Under the pieces are notes generated by a model. That model saw only the letters and a list, made by a program, of their open reading frames with translations, was not told the DNA's origin and searched no databases. From Icerya purchasi (Eukaryota > Arthropoda > Insecta > Hemiptera > Monophlebidae): a stretch of 64,000 bases of DNA. The stretch covers positions 1,612,001 to 1,676,000 of the forward strand of contig CM077116.1 of assembly GCA_039619475.1 (NCBI GenBank), in the 5' to 3' direction. This document shows, in pieces, positions 1 through 12,400 of the stretch (positions within the stretch are counted from its first letter, which is position 1; the number at the start of each line of letters is the position of its first letter). The position numbers were made by a program, and so were the translations under genes.

Positions 1-296
1 ATATTGCAATAATTCCCTCGATATCTCCACTTGTGAAATATTTAGATTTAGATTTTTTAAACAATAATAAAAGGAAGAATGACCTACAATTTCTTCCCCT
101 GTATGAACTCCTTTTTAAAACACATTTCACTAATTAAATTGTAATTATTTATTATTCGAGCATGATATATAATGATTAAATTTTTAATAATTCTAACGGA
201 GAAAAAAAAAATTGTAATTAAATAGTTCACCTTTTGGAAAATAAAAATGTAATTCTGCAGTATTGTAGAAAATTGGTCTGTATAATATGTTATAAA

Positions 297-358
297 CACC
301 GCTGTTTGTAGTATAAATACATCCCGGTACAGGGTAAAAAAAAAAAAAAAAAAAAAAA
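297..358 (+). repeat. A(23) tract, possible retroposon 3' tail
   Basis: A run of 23 A residues (336-358) follows a short stretch ending in CGGTACAGGGT. The same end sequence occurs near 9212-9222 at the 3' end of a LINE remnant, so this may be the last part of a 5'-truncated LINE. Bases 1-296 and 359-500 are AT-rich with no coding signal that I can support. Confidence 0.3.
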
Positions 359-500
359 TTTTGTGTGGTCGGAGGACCCCTGTCAGGAACGAAGTTCCTT
401 ACGTTATGTTTTCAACTCTAAATGTAATTTAATATGTAGATTTCTATTGATTCTATTAATGTATTTTCATCGCGCCAAAAAACGCTATTCTCTTTCATTC

Positions 501-501
<1 letters not shown>

Positions 502-578
<77 letters not shown>

Positions 579-580
579 TT
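502..580. repeat. (CT)n then (AT)n microsatellite
   Basis: An almost pure CT dinucleotide array with one interruption runs into a short AT array. Open frames that cross it (poly Ser-Leu) are artefacts of the repeat. Confidence 0.95.
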
Positions 581-599
581 TATTTTTTAGCATTTTTTA

Positions 600-2005
600 A
601 TGTAAAAATGTAAAGTAAGGATTTAAATCAAAAAATTTTATTTAATAAATTAAATATAAAATATTAAATTATAAATTATATAATATAAAAAAAAATTGCA
701 ATAATGACACAATATAAATTCCGTATGAATTAAAACAAAAACAACAAAAACAAAAAATAAGTTTAATTAAAATTTACACGTGTTTAGAATTGAGGTTATA
801 CTCGTACAGGTGACCGCGCACAATACTTGCTGCTTATTCGCGCGCACGCGCACACACACGCCCGTATATAATAGAAAGAGACAAAGAGAAAGAGAGCGAA
901 GGTCACCTGGAAGAGGCTTAACGCTTTTTTCTTACGTGACGATTTCTGCCAGTTTACTCCTACCGCAAGCCGCGTTAAAGGACTTCGTTCCAAAAAAAAG
1001 GGACTCTATGCCTAATTATAGTAGTGCAACATATTACAGATGTATATTTTTTAGTATTAAAAGTTCTGCCAAACTAAATACATTTAGTTTTAGAAATGTA
1101 TTAAAATTCTGTTTAATTATAATAATGGTTATATTACTTATTATGAATTTAATTTCCTGTGTCATTGAGAGCTCCGTTTGAGTGTACTAGTAGCCATATT
1201 ACTTTACTATTATAAATGTACTAATTTTACAGAATTCTGGACACTGCTTATTGCATGAGTAATCCCCTATTTACTTCACTACTACTAATGTAAATTATTA
1301 CATTATTAATGTATAGACCATTACGTAGACTCATATTACTTCTATATTACAAATATTACGCATGACGCTTCACTGAGCAGCAACTATCATTACTAATTAA
1401 ATTACGATTTTAGTTTTGTTAGAACACTTTTTTCTTTTTGCTGTTTTTAGGAACAGTCGTAGTTATATTATTCAGTATTACAGCTAACTTCTTCTCGAGT
1501 TCACTTATAAAATTTAGGTACGTGATGATTTGTTTCGAATTATACACTCAAAGTATACACGAATTCATGACATTTGCATCGGTCGTGTTATAAAAAACGG
1601 AAAGTGGTCAATTTCATGTTTTATGTTCGACACTGATATTATCAGCATATTTTTTAGTAGCACTACTGGTTGATATCCATATTATGGCTTCTTGTCTACA
1701 GAAGATGATATTGTAGATTCATCATATAGAGTGTTTAACAGGATTACCTTCTTAGGAACATACGAAGTAATCATTACATCTTGTCAGAAACCAAATGAGT
1801 TGAGTATGCTTCTCGATCTTTACCTAATGTGAATGAAAGCGGACACTGGATCCTGTTTTTATGAATTATTGCGACAAGTGATAACTTCTTAGATAGTGAG
1901 ATAAAGCCGGATTCAGACTGAAAGTTTACTGCGCGTAATATTTCACCCAGAATTTTCCAACTCTGTCACCAAATATTTTACTGCAGTTTCACCTAGTTTT
2001 ACTGC
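600..2005. other. No gene recognised
   Basis: AT-rich sequence. A 133-codon open frame at 780-1181 has an Arg/Glu-rich middle derived from a GAGA tract and a hydrophobic end. It matches no family I know and is probably chance. I see nothing else I can name here. Confidence 0.4.
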
Positions 2006-2009
2006 ACAT

Positions 2010-2975
2010 AATTGATTTTCTCTTGCTCTATACTTTCATTGTCCAGTGTGAGAGATCTTGGTATTTTACTAGATGCAAAATTTACATTTAAAACTCATGT
2101 AATGGATGCAATTCGTAAAGCGAACAAAATGTTAGGTTTCGTTTTGAGGAGTAGTGCAAACTTCAGACAACTTCAGACACATTTAATTTTATTCACCCTA
2201 TTGGTCCGCTCACAGTTAGAATTTGGTGCGCTAATTTGAAACCCTGTATCTAGTGACTTGGTAAATAGGGTTGAAAATGCGCAGAAAAAGTTTCTGAAAT
2301 ACTTGCATTATAAATTTATTGGCTCCGGTGATGTGTGTTTCAAATACACAGAAATACTTCGGCAGTTAAATATGCACAGCTTAGATGGACGAAGAAAGCA
2401 ATTGGCACTTCGTTTTCTGCACAATTTAATGCACGGTAAGATTAACTGTCCCACTCTTTTAGAGAAAGTTCGTATCAGAGTTCCGATTTTGCCCGCTCAT
2501 CTCATACACTGGCTGTTCCATTTGCGAACACTCAGCACTACGCCTATTCCCCTCTCCGTTTGTTATTCATATTGTATAATAACTTGGAGAGAGACCATCG
2601 CGAGCTAGACATTTTTAATGATCACAGTGGTGAATTCTTAAAAGTTGTTCGGAATTTAACGATGCGAGGCTGTGTTGTACTGATGTCCGTAAGTGTTTCT
2701 TTGAATGAGCATGGAGTGTATGTGTGAGAGTGGATGTACGCGTGCATGTTGTAAGTGTAAGCTGTGTAATGCGATAGAACTAAAATAAGTAATGTTAGAT
2801 AAAATTGTTGTGTAAGTACGGGTATGATTTATACAACTTCGTAATTTATCTTTTCGATTTTTTCATTGTACCTGTACTTGTATATTTCTACTGAATTGTT
2901 TTATTATATCGTGCTGTGCAGTAATTGGCGTAAGCTGTTGCACTGGCGGATTGTATGAATAAATAAATAAATAAC
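2010..2975 (+). pseudogene. LINE (CR1/Jockey-like) RT C-terminal remnant and 3' end
   Basis: The frame from 2012 starts at the late RT region (SSVRDLGILLDAKFTFKTHV, then RKANKMLGFVLRSS), which typifies the thumb end of insect non-LTR reverse transcriptases. A TGA at 2237-2239 interrupts it where the family usually has Trp (I-stop-NP). The same frame then continues (VENAQKKFLKYL ... DGRRKQLALRFLHNL). Near 2480 the reading shifts by one frame into FARSSHTLAVPFANTQ ... FILYNNLERDH, the usual C-terminal end. The non-coding tail ends in an (AATA)n run at about 2957-2974 instead of poly-A. It is a 5'-truncated dead copy; the upstream RT catalytic motifs are absent. The clade name is inferred from pattern memory. 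Confidence 0.75.
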
Positions 2976-5085
2976 TCAAGGTATTATCACAGATAGTTAA
3001 AATTTTTATTTCATATTTCCCCGATTTCGATGAAATACGTTGACAAAATAGGTAAAAAGCACGAAATGTTGTTAGTTGCTCATTCACAGTTCGCACACCA
3101 TCCAGGGACGTAATCTTCTGTTAGGTAAGAAATTCAAAACTTCGGGTATAGATTCCTAGACATGTACAAATACCGAACATTTAGTTGAAAAGTGAACGAC
3201 TGTCTTCATGATTTTTACACTCCAGTCAAACTTATAAATCCAATAAACTCTTTCATTTTATTTATTTCCATGTTCATTCAGCCACCATAGACTTATACAT
3301 CCTTCATTATTGCTCCAAACACATATATTTTTCCTATTAGAGACTTAAGGAAGTAAAACGTAAAGCGTGACTTAATGGCTAATCTTGGTGATCCTTGATC
3401 TTCAGTTAACATATTTCTCTTACTATATCGACCTGTGGATGGAAAAGTATGCCCCCATTCATCCAGATTTCATTAGTATGTTTAGAAAAATATAATGAAG
3501 AACTGCATTTGATAGCATCTTACGGGCCACTGTATCTTTATGTTGATCAAGTCGCCTCGTTATCAGCACTGGAGGGCTCGTTATCCTCAGTAGACTCCTC
3601 TGAAACAGATTTATCGAATCTAACTTGTAGAAATTCTTCATCGGTTTGTATCTTTTTATTACGTTACATAAATAGTAATGTTATTTAAAAGAGATAAAGA
3701 TATAGCTTTTCATAAGAATATATTCAAACCAATGAATATCAACAAATTGACTGAGAACGGTCTCATGCACAGTAGTTAGCAATGCGAAAACAACGCTGCC
3801 ATATAGCGAACTCTAAAGTACAGTAAATAGCAATCGAAGCGGAATATTGTTAGCTAAATTGTTCGAAAGTTCGTCATATTACAACGATGAATGTCTAACA
3901 AACGGGAAATAAAAAATACATTTCGCATAAGCGGATCCACCTGTAGACGAGCAAATGCGATACATTACATTATCCACTAACTTGACTAAAAAAAGTTCAA
4001 AAAAATATACTTAATAATTTTTTTTATTAGTTTAAAAAAACAGCGTCAGATACAAACTCTCCCGAATATTCGGATAGTAAATGAGAGTAATAAATATTAA
4101 ATCTAAATCTGACGGACCCACGGTTATAAGACGGCGTTAAAAAAAAACTTCAATAACGGTAAAGTTACATTTCTTTTAATTAGTCTTTTAATTTCCAAAC
4201 TTTAAATAGGCAATAAAGTCTCGAGCATAATTAGAAATCAATTTAATTAATATAAACAGAGTTGAGCTTTAATTAAGAATATAGCTTAAAAAGTGAATAA
4301 AAACTATAAAGCAGCGGCTGTTGAACTAAAGCAACTATGATTTGCAGTATTTATTTTTATTATTTAAGAGGAAGCGTAGCACTAGACTTTGTTATTCCGC
4401 TCCGATAGCTCTTCCGTGACCTTAACTTTGATCATTTAAAAGCATCAGGCTTTATATTCATATCCTCAGAGGGCGTACTTATATTTTGGCTAGTCTCTAT
4501 CTGAAATATTCAGTGGCTACAATAGTAACAAAAAATGATTGGCTTGAAATATACCATAGTTTTGTGTGCCGGTTCTTGTTCGAAATTTCAGTTATTTATT
4601 TAACATATTTTCCTGTAAATGACTATTGTTTGTCTGCAAAGTATTTAAATAACGTATAAAAATTTTTAACGCATAGGATACTTTTAAATAATGCGTAATA
4701 TGATAATATGTTATAATGAATAATTTAAGAATGTAGGGTAGACGCTAGCAGCTTATGTATGTTGAAGAATATAAGACAGTATAGTATCGGTATACTGTAG
4801 CGTTATCTAACGTAATTTATAGGTACTATTATTTCACTAGCTGCAAAATAGATAGGAGAAACTGTTAATGTAGAGCAGAGAAAATCAAAAATTCATTAAA
4901 TTAAACACAATCCTGTTACTTGCTCTTTCGTTAGAGATTAGAATATTAATTTTTCATATCATTTGGTTGAAGTAAAAAAAAAATAATTACTCAAAATTAT
5001 ACGCTTAAATCAGTGATTTTTTTTTTTTTTTTCAATATTTATTAAAGCGAAAAAATGTGTCTAATATTGATGAAATCCATTACTT
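2976..5085. other. No gene recognised
   Basis: AT-rich sequence (short A/T homopolymers, T14 near 5018) with no convincing coding frame on either strand. The short open frames at 2863-3096 and 3449-3688 show no family motif. Confidence 0.5.
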
Positions 5086-5087
5086 AT

Positions 5088-5360
5088 GTATATAGATGAA
5101 AGTCGGGAAGTTTATCTCTCGGTCTCTCTGTTTGGACGCGTTAATCTTACGAACGATTGAACCGATTTTGTTCCGATTTTTACCAGTGGAAAGACTTATT
5201 CTTGTGGAAGGTTTTATTGCATAATTTATAAATGAAGTATGGAAAATGGAATCGATAAAATGAAAAAAATATTTGATAAAATATTTACTATGGTAAATAT
5301 TTGAAATCAAATCAGTATCACGGTAAAAGTATGAATTACACATAAAATATGTTTATCGTG
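5088..5360 (+). repeat. Dispersed repeat, copy A
   Basis: Resembles the stretch near 7968-8190 over about 170 bp: a TATA-gAtGAAAGT lead, a CTCTCTGTnnGnACGC-TTAATC block, then ACCGATTTTGTTC and a late GATTTAT-type block. Downstream lie palindromic TACCRYGGTA-like motifs (5286-5370). The layout recalls nonautonomous Helitron or similar repeats in insects, but I cannot assign a class. Confidence 0.5.
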
Positions 5361-5920
5361 GTAAATGTTTTTTTCTTTTTTTTTTAAAGGACGTATACAC
5401 TACAATTTTGGTCATAGCCATCGAGGCTATTGTAATTAAATGAGTGAATATATATTTGTCGTTTTCAAAAAGCTGAGTAGTCAAGTTCCTCTGGGATGTC
5501 CGCAGGGGCTCTGCGTATTGAAATGTTGTGATTGAGATGGTATTTCTGAAATAATATGCACCTTGTTAGTATGTGTTCGAATGTTAAACGCTCTTGCCCA
5601 TAGTGGCAGTATATTTTTAATAAAATAATTACCGTGGTAATTATAAATTAAATTTAAAAATTTTAATAAAACTATTTCTTGGTAAATATATAAATATAAG
5701 CTGGCGTTTTATTAATTTCTTGTGCAAGGAAGAGCACCGGGTTTCGTCTCTTTTCTATTGGCGTTACTCAAATCTTTTAATCACTATTGTAGGATATAAA
5801 TAAATAAACCTCGTTCTTTAGCCCATGTACTTTATATTAATTTTTACAGAGAAACAAAGAATCTAGTAACAGACTTTTTAATAGTTGCTACGAGAAATAT
5901 TATTTACATTCAAATTTTAA

Positions 5921-6629
5921 GGGGTTATACTCTACCTTGAGGCCCTGAAAAATTAACCTTTTTTTTTTTTTTGGTAATTTTTTTCTCGAAAACTACTCAA
6001 TGGATTTAAATAAAATTTTCAGGCTTTATTTTACATGTTTTAAGGCATACAAAAATATCTTTTATATGGCTTTAAGATACAAAATAGCGTCGTGACGCTA
6101 GGTAACTGAAATACATAATTTTTCCGAGGTATACCACTTAAAACAAAAAAAAAAACAAAAATTCTCATTAATTTAAATTAATTTTTCTTTGAAAGTACAT
6201 AGGGTTTTTAATTTTTTTTCAAAAATTCGCAAATTGACAACATTTAAAATTTTTTTTTTATTTTTGAGAAAAAATCGACTTTAAATTATTTACTGCAAGC
6301 GTAATTATTTATTAATCTTAAAAACCCTTGGTACTTCCATAGACAATCTATCTGAGAAGCTACAGTTAAAATTTGAAGTCAATCTGATGAAAATTGAACG
6401 AGCTGTGATGTACACCAATTTAAATAACATAGTTTTGAGAAAAACACATTTAAAGTTTCAAAAAGCGTTTACTATATAACAAAGACGTCTTGGAAAATAT
6501 GCTGAAAATGTTGTTTATCGAATTTTTTCCACAAAATAACTTTTGAGCATCATTTTGAAATAGTTAACGCATCATTTAGGCCAATAAAAAAAAAAACGAA
6601 AAAAAAACCCTGCAAGGTAGTATAACCCC
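5921..6629. mobile_element. TTAA-flanked MITE (piggyBac-type target), 709 bp
   Basis: Both ends begin GGGGTTATACT...ACCTTG when read inward, with a 2-nt indel between the arms (5921-5939 and 6612-6629). Each end abuts TTAA (5917-5920 and 6630-6633), the signature target duplication of piggyBac-superfamily transposition. The interior is AT-rich with A and T homopolymers and no transposase frame, so the element is nonautonomous. The superfamily assignment rests only on TTAA and the G-run terminus. Confidence 0.75.
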
Positions 6630-6639
6630 TTAAATTCTT

Positions 6640-7870
6640 TACCAACTACCGTACTTTGCCGTTGAGATATTAAATTAATTTTAATAAAATGCTCGACGGA
6701 GAAGTCGGAAAACACAGAAAAAAAACAGTATGTGGGTGAAGAAGATGTTCTACTAAATATGTAATTCTGGGAGATCATATTATCGATTTATAACGAAGTA
6801 TCCTATTTACGCGAGGTAAAGAGAAAATAAGTCAGTTATTGTTTTTATATATTTTTAAAATGATGGCGGTACGCGATTTTAATTGATCGAAACATTTGGT
6901 TAAATCACGACTGACACAGGTTATAGAAATCCCGAGAATCTTCAATTAAACATGAGGACCGTTTCTTACTGAAGGTGATAAATGTGTTTCTTAGAGAGAG
7001 AAGGAATTTTTACATAAAAGTATGTTAACTAAAAAACCCCTCAAAAAAATAAATCTTACTCACATTTAAATCCCAAGGAATCAAACGAGAAATAAATGTA
7101 CAGTTTATAGAGAATAAGGGAGTGGAATAAAAAAGTTGGATGATCAAGAAGGAGTAAAAAAAACAGTGAATAGCAGCAATGAAAGCAATGTAGTTTTCAG
7201 AAATGAAGCTCAGTTAATTCTAATACATATTTCTGCAAAAAAGGTGAAAATATTTCAATACACAATTTAGTTGCTACGTAGCGTATTAGTAATGTTCCAT
7301 AAAAAAATATATTAACATAAGGAGAAGTTAATAAAGAATCCTGCAAACAGAAGTTTTAATTGTTGCTATCAAAAATATTATTTCAATTCAAATCTTAAAC
7401 CCTTAGCAACTATTGTGGATTGCTTCGGTGAGCGTTAAAGTTTGTTTTGATTATTGTGTGAGTAATGTTCCCAAATGAAACGAAAACTGTAAAGAGGAAA
7501 TTCATTTTTGGTAAAAATACAGAGTTCATCATATAAAAAAAAAAGAAAAAATTCAAGATTTAAATAGGTATTAGTATATGGGTGAATCTGCAGGTAACGT
7601 TTAGTGAGCACATAAATGGGCCGTTTACGGACCAATGAATGCTACGGTGGAAATGGTGAATAGGGAATAAAAAATAGATTATTACGACGATGAATGCAAT
7701 GGAACCTCCAGAAATGGGACTCAGCTAAGTCTAATGAATATTTTTTTTCAGGGAACGTACAAATTTAAAAAAAAGTTCACTATAATATACATGTACATAT
7801 ATATATATATATATGTAAATTCTAGATAAAAATAAATTTATGAATTTCTAGACGCAGATCTAAATGATAT
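6640..7870. other. No gene recognised
   Basis: AT-rich non-coding sequence. An AT dinucleotide run lies at 7797-7814. I see no coding or structural feature I can support. Confidence 0.45.
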
Positions 7871-7972
7871 TAAAATACGAACAAAGCCATGAGTAACAGC
7901 TAGTATATAGGTATGTATGGGTGTGTGGATGGGTGTGGGAGTGGGTGCGGGTGGGTAGATGGGTGTGTATAT
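7871..7972 (+). repeat. Possible Helitron-like 3' end and G-rich satellite
   Basis: The string GCCATGAGTAACAGCTAGT at about 7886-7904 resembles the CTAG-terminating 3' ends seen in insect Helitron-type repeats. It is followed by an imperfect GGGTGTG/TGGGTG microsatellite (7915-7965). No GC hairpin upstream of CTAG is clear, so the Helitron reading is weak. Confidence 0.3.
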
Positions 7973-8440
7973 ATATGAAAGTTAAAAAATTTGTTTGTTT
8001 GTTTTGTCTATCTCTCTGTACGCATTAATCGTACGAACTGCCAAACCGATTTTGTTCTAATTTTCACTAACGGATAGACCGATTCCAATCGAAGATTTTA
8101 GGGCACGATTTATAAGTTTCTTGTGTGATTTAATCAAGCTATGGGAGGTTTTTTCAACAAAGTGTAAAAAATAGAAAGGTAACGACAAAATAAAAAAATA
8201 ACAAAACAGATAAAGTAATTACTATACGTGTATGTTAAGTATTCTACATAAAATCACTCTACATTGGTAAACATAAATTAAACATAAGAATTTAAATAAG
8301 ATGTTTACTGTGATAAATATTTTTAATGAAATGATTACCTACCATGGTACATATTTTTAATCTACCACGGTAGATATGAATTAAATGTAAAAATTTAAAT
8401 GAAATGATTACTACAGTAAATGTATTTTTCTTTTTTCTTT
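7968..8440 (+). repeat. Dispersed repeat, copy B
   Basis: Related to 5088-5360: the GAAAGT lead, a CTCTCTGTACGCATTAATC block and CCGATTTTGTTCT align in order. It is followed by several imperfect palindromes of the form TACCAYGGTA (8337-8375) and weaker versions at 8263, 8306 and 8410. No protein is encoded. Confidence 0.5.
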
Positions 8441-8849
8441 TTTTTTTCGATTTCAGACTCTATGAACTATACTAAAAACAATTAAGTCTTCATTTTACAC
8501 CTTGTTCTTTTTCCTTCCTTAATACTTCCCAATATTTCTTGAGTTTTTCCATTAATGCATTTTTATGGCTTACTGAAAGTGATCCCTGACTTTCATGGTT
8601 TATTTAAAAGTTTGAATTAATAACTGCTTTACAAAACCTGTTTTTGTCAAATATTTGCATTCCAAAATATTTATTAATAAATTAACGCGTCGATACATCC
8701 GCCTGAGCAGAATTATACTGTCCCTTGTCTAATAATAGCCCTCCTCTACCTTATCTATCAAACATCATTCTTAATAATCTCACGTTCTCGTTGGAAAGCA
8801 CATTGATCCTCATGTTAGACTTTCTTAAGGCTAATTAAGCCCTCAATTG

Positions 8850-9238
8850 AATCATGGTGGCCAGAAAAAGGCATTTCCCGCAGAGATTTCTGTGCCCTTA
8901 GCCGCCGACGCACAGATCATACATCCTTGTCACATAATTTTATTTTTCAGAAAGCCCCACGCCTTATGAATTGTCCTTTCTATTGACAAGGTGTTGTCCT
9001 TTCAACTCTCCACATACTGTGTGACTGCCCAACACTCACTCCATCGGCCCCCTCGTAAAAGTAACAAGACAGTTACTAACATTCTTGAGAAATCCCCCAG
9101 TGCAATTTCATCTATGACACAGTTTATCAGAATTAATGGAATAGGCAGTTATTTATAAGAACAAACCACGCATCCTCGTACTGTAATAGCCACAGCAGTT
9201 AAGCACGGTACAGGGTGTTGCATCTACAAAAAAAATTA
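8850..9238 (+). pseudogene. LINE C-terminal remnant with 3' UTR
   Basis: Translating from about 8850 gives WWPEKGISRRDFCAL then RRRTDHTSLSHNFIF, and later TLHILCDCP after a frameshift. This aligns with the same segment of the minus-strand LINE at 40.4 kb (WWPTDGVSRRDFSVL, RLRIGHTTLSHGYIF). The 3' UTR also matches: TGTAATAGCC ... CAG-TTAAGCACGG here and at 40.20 kb, before a short A run ending near 9236. It is a heavily decayed, 5'-truncated copy. Confidence 0.65.
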
Positions 9239-9318
9239 ATTTCGCATTCTTTTCGCATTCATCAAGCCATTTGGGTCCATTTTCTTCGTTTTCATAAATT
9301 CACAAATTCTTTTGGTTA

Positions 9319-9375
9319 ATCTATCATCCTGCATTCTGATAATATGGACATATTACCAGAATGCAGGTGATAGAT
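9319..9375. repeat. Short imperfect hairpin
   Basis: Arms 9319-9346 and 9349-9375 are reverse complements apart from one indel and one substitution, leaving a 2-nt loop. It sits about 80 bp outside the hAT terminus and its role is unknown. Confidence 0.7.
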
Positions 9376-9456
9376 AATCTTCTTTCCTTTATTGATATGA
9401 GCAATGGTTCTATACTGCAGTATAATTTATCGTGATTTCCATTTAAACTGAACATC

Positions 9457-12400
9457 CAGGGCCGCGCCGCCCCTGTGTGCGAAGTGTGCGGCGCACACAG
9501 GCGCCAAGACAATAGGGGCGCCGCGCCGCCACTGCCACCTAAATTATTTTTGTTACCTAAATTATTGTGTTTTTTGTAGTGGAGTATCGATAAAGTAAGT
9601 AGGTACAATAGGCGCAACATAGGTCTTGTAAACAACAAAACATATATTACGCTCATTGAACAAGTCTCTCAATATTCATATATATTTATGAATATTCACA
9701 TTTATGGTTTCATATTTTACGCTTAGGGTTTCAGTTTATATTACTTACGAGCTCAACGTTAAAACGGTGGCAGCTCTTTTGAACCACACACAGACAAAGT
9801 ACTAGTTATTTTGAACCGCCCGCGCCGTAACGTGAATTTGTATTAGTATGAGTGAGTTTGTGAACGCAACCCGATGCGACGAGTGCGACGCAAGCGGGGT
9901 GGGGTCACGGGGATTCCCTGATTTTAACGAACGAGATAGCCAAAACAATTGAACAATCATTTGATTGAAAGTGTGTTTAAGGTGCCGGCATTGAATTTTT
10001 ATAATAAATAGTTTGTGTGTTACTGATTGTTTTAAAGTGTTTTCACGATGAGTGATAGTAATCATGATGAAAAAAAGAAATGATCTGGTTACCAGAATGT
10101 AATAAGGAAAAGAAAACAAGAAGAAGAACGTAATAAAAATGCAACTAAAATAAGTGAATATTTTACGGCTCTACCATCCACTTCCACACAATCATTAGAG
10201 ACAGAAACCAGTCATGTTATCGATGAAAGTGTTATTAAATCTGATTCAAAAAACGCTTCATGTAGTGGTATGTACTTTTTATGTAATTTTCTATACAAAT
10301 AAATATAACTTCTGTTTGGGATATTTAAAAATTTTTTTAAATAGAATAGAAAAATTAACTTTTTCCCGGCCGTTTTGTTGTTTTGTTATTTTGTTTTATG
10401 TACCGTGTTTTATGTACTTTTTACTAAATGCTTACATCCATAAGCATTCAGTAAAAAGCGGTTATTTTAATATTACAAACAGACACTCTAATTTGTATAA
10501 ATATAAATAATTATTCATAGATAGATAAATCAGTTTATTCAGACAAGCAGATAGATATAATAGGTACTCATGTAAACAATATTATGTATTTGTTTGTCTG
10601 TTTTTAATTTAAGATGATGCCGCCGAAGTTACGTCTGTGCCTGTGCCTGATACACTGTCGTCACCATTAAGACAATTATCGTCACCAATACCAACTTTTT
10701 CCAAAGATGACCCTGGACTCTGGCCAGAAGTTTTAAACGCTACTTTGATCCAGTATTTAATAGAAAATCCGATTAAACAAATTAAACAGTATAATTTCCC
10801 GCGTGACTCTTCGGGACGAAAATTTTCTGAGTATTATTATGAAAGGCATTTAGGAAACGGTGAAAAATATCACAGACAGTGGCTGCTGTATTCAGTGTCC
10901 AAAAATGCCGTTTACTGCTTCTGTTGCAAGCTATTTGAATCAAAACATAAAAATAAATTCTGCGAGGGAATTAGTGATTGGCAACATCTAGCTTTGTATT
11001 GCAGCAGACATGAGAAAAGTTCTGCTCATTTCAATAATTATAAAAAATGGACAGATTTATGTCATGCTCTTAAAAATAAAAACACTATTGATAGTATTCA
11101 ACAAAAACTTTTAGAGGTTGAAAAGCAGCGCTGGTACGATGTAATCAAAAGAAGAATAATATATGTGGTCCAATTTCTAGGTACACAAAATATGGCTTTT
11201 CGTGGCCAAAGCCAAAAATTATACGATCGTAACAATGGTAATTTTTTAAAATGTATTGAAATGTTAGGAAAATTTGATCTTTCAATGACTGAACACATAC
11301 GACGCGTAACGAATGATACGGATTTCAAAAATATGCCGACTTATCTTGGAGATAAAATTCAAAATGAAATAATTTACATACTCGGTAACCAAATTCAACA
11401 TTTTATTTTAAATTTATGTCGAATTAATAAATATTTTTCAATAATACTGGATTGTACTCCTGACGTTTCACACGTAGAACAAATTAGTATTATAATAAGA
11501 TTTGTCAATTTTAACACAGAAACTAGAAAGTTGGAAACAAGAGAGCATTTCCTAGCTTTCTGTCCAATTATCGATACAACTGGCGCTGGATTAACGTCAT
11601 TTATTATAGAAAAACTAGACAACATTAATTTGGATATAAACAATTTAAGGGGACAGGGTTATGATAATGGATCAAATATGCGCGGTAGGAATAACGGTCT
11701 TCAAAAAAGATTGCTGGATTTAAATCCCCGCTCTTTCTATGTACCGTGCGCTAGTCATAGTTTAAATTTAATAGTAAACAATGCTGCCAACCTCAATCAT
11801 CATACGACTGGATTTTTTTGTATTGTGCAAGAATTATATAAATATTTTTCGTCCTCTGCTAAAATATGGGATTTATTAAAAAAATATGTCATAAATCTGA
11901 CCTTAAAACCATTGTCTGAAACAAGATGGTCAAGCAGAATAGATGCTATAAAACCGCTGTTTACAAATTTACCAGAAATTTATGATGCCCTTTATGAAAT
12001 ATCAAATGATATATCATATGATCAGCAGACAAAATATGACGCTAAATGTCTAGCAGAAAAAATATGCACCTTTTCATTCATTTGTTCACTAAATGTATGG
12101 CATATAATATTGACAAAAGTAAATTTTGTGAGTAAAATTCTGCAGTCCGTCGATATGAATATGCAAGTTGCTTTAGATGCTTTAACAGAATTAAAAAAGT
12201 TTTTGATAAAAATTAGAACAGACACAAATTTTGAAGAAATTGTAAGTGATGCCAAAAAAATTGCTGAAAAATTAGACGTCGAGACTGAATTTGAAACTTC
12301 CAGATCCAGACCCCTAAGACGTCGTAAAACTCCAAAGAGTTTTGATTATGAACACGGAGACACTATAAATGATCCGAAAACCTCTTTTAAAATTAATGTA

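Noticed and set aside
363..590. Open frame of 75 codons across the CT array
   Set aside because: It is Ser/Leu repeats created by the microsatellite.
7871..7904. A defined Helitron
   Set aside because: Only a CTAG-like end string; no Rep/helicase, no GC hairpin and no clear TC start, so kept as a weak repeat call.
10614..10636. Alternative transposase start at the exon 2 boundary (ATGATG)
   Set aside because: These ATGs are in a different frame from the transposase; the first in-frame codons are non-ATG, and exon 1 joins in phase.
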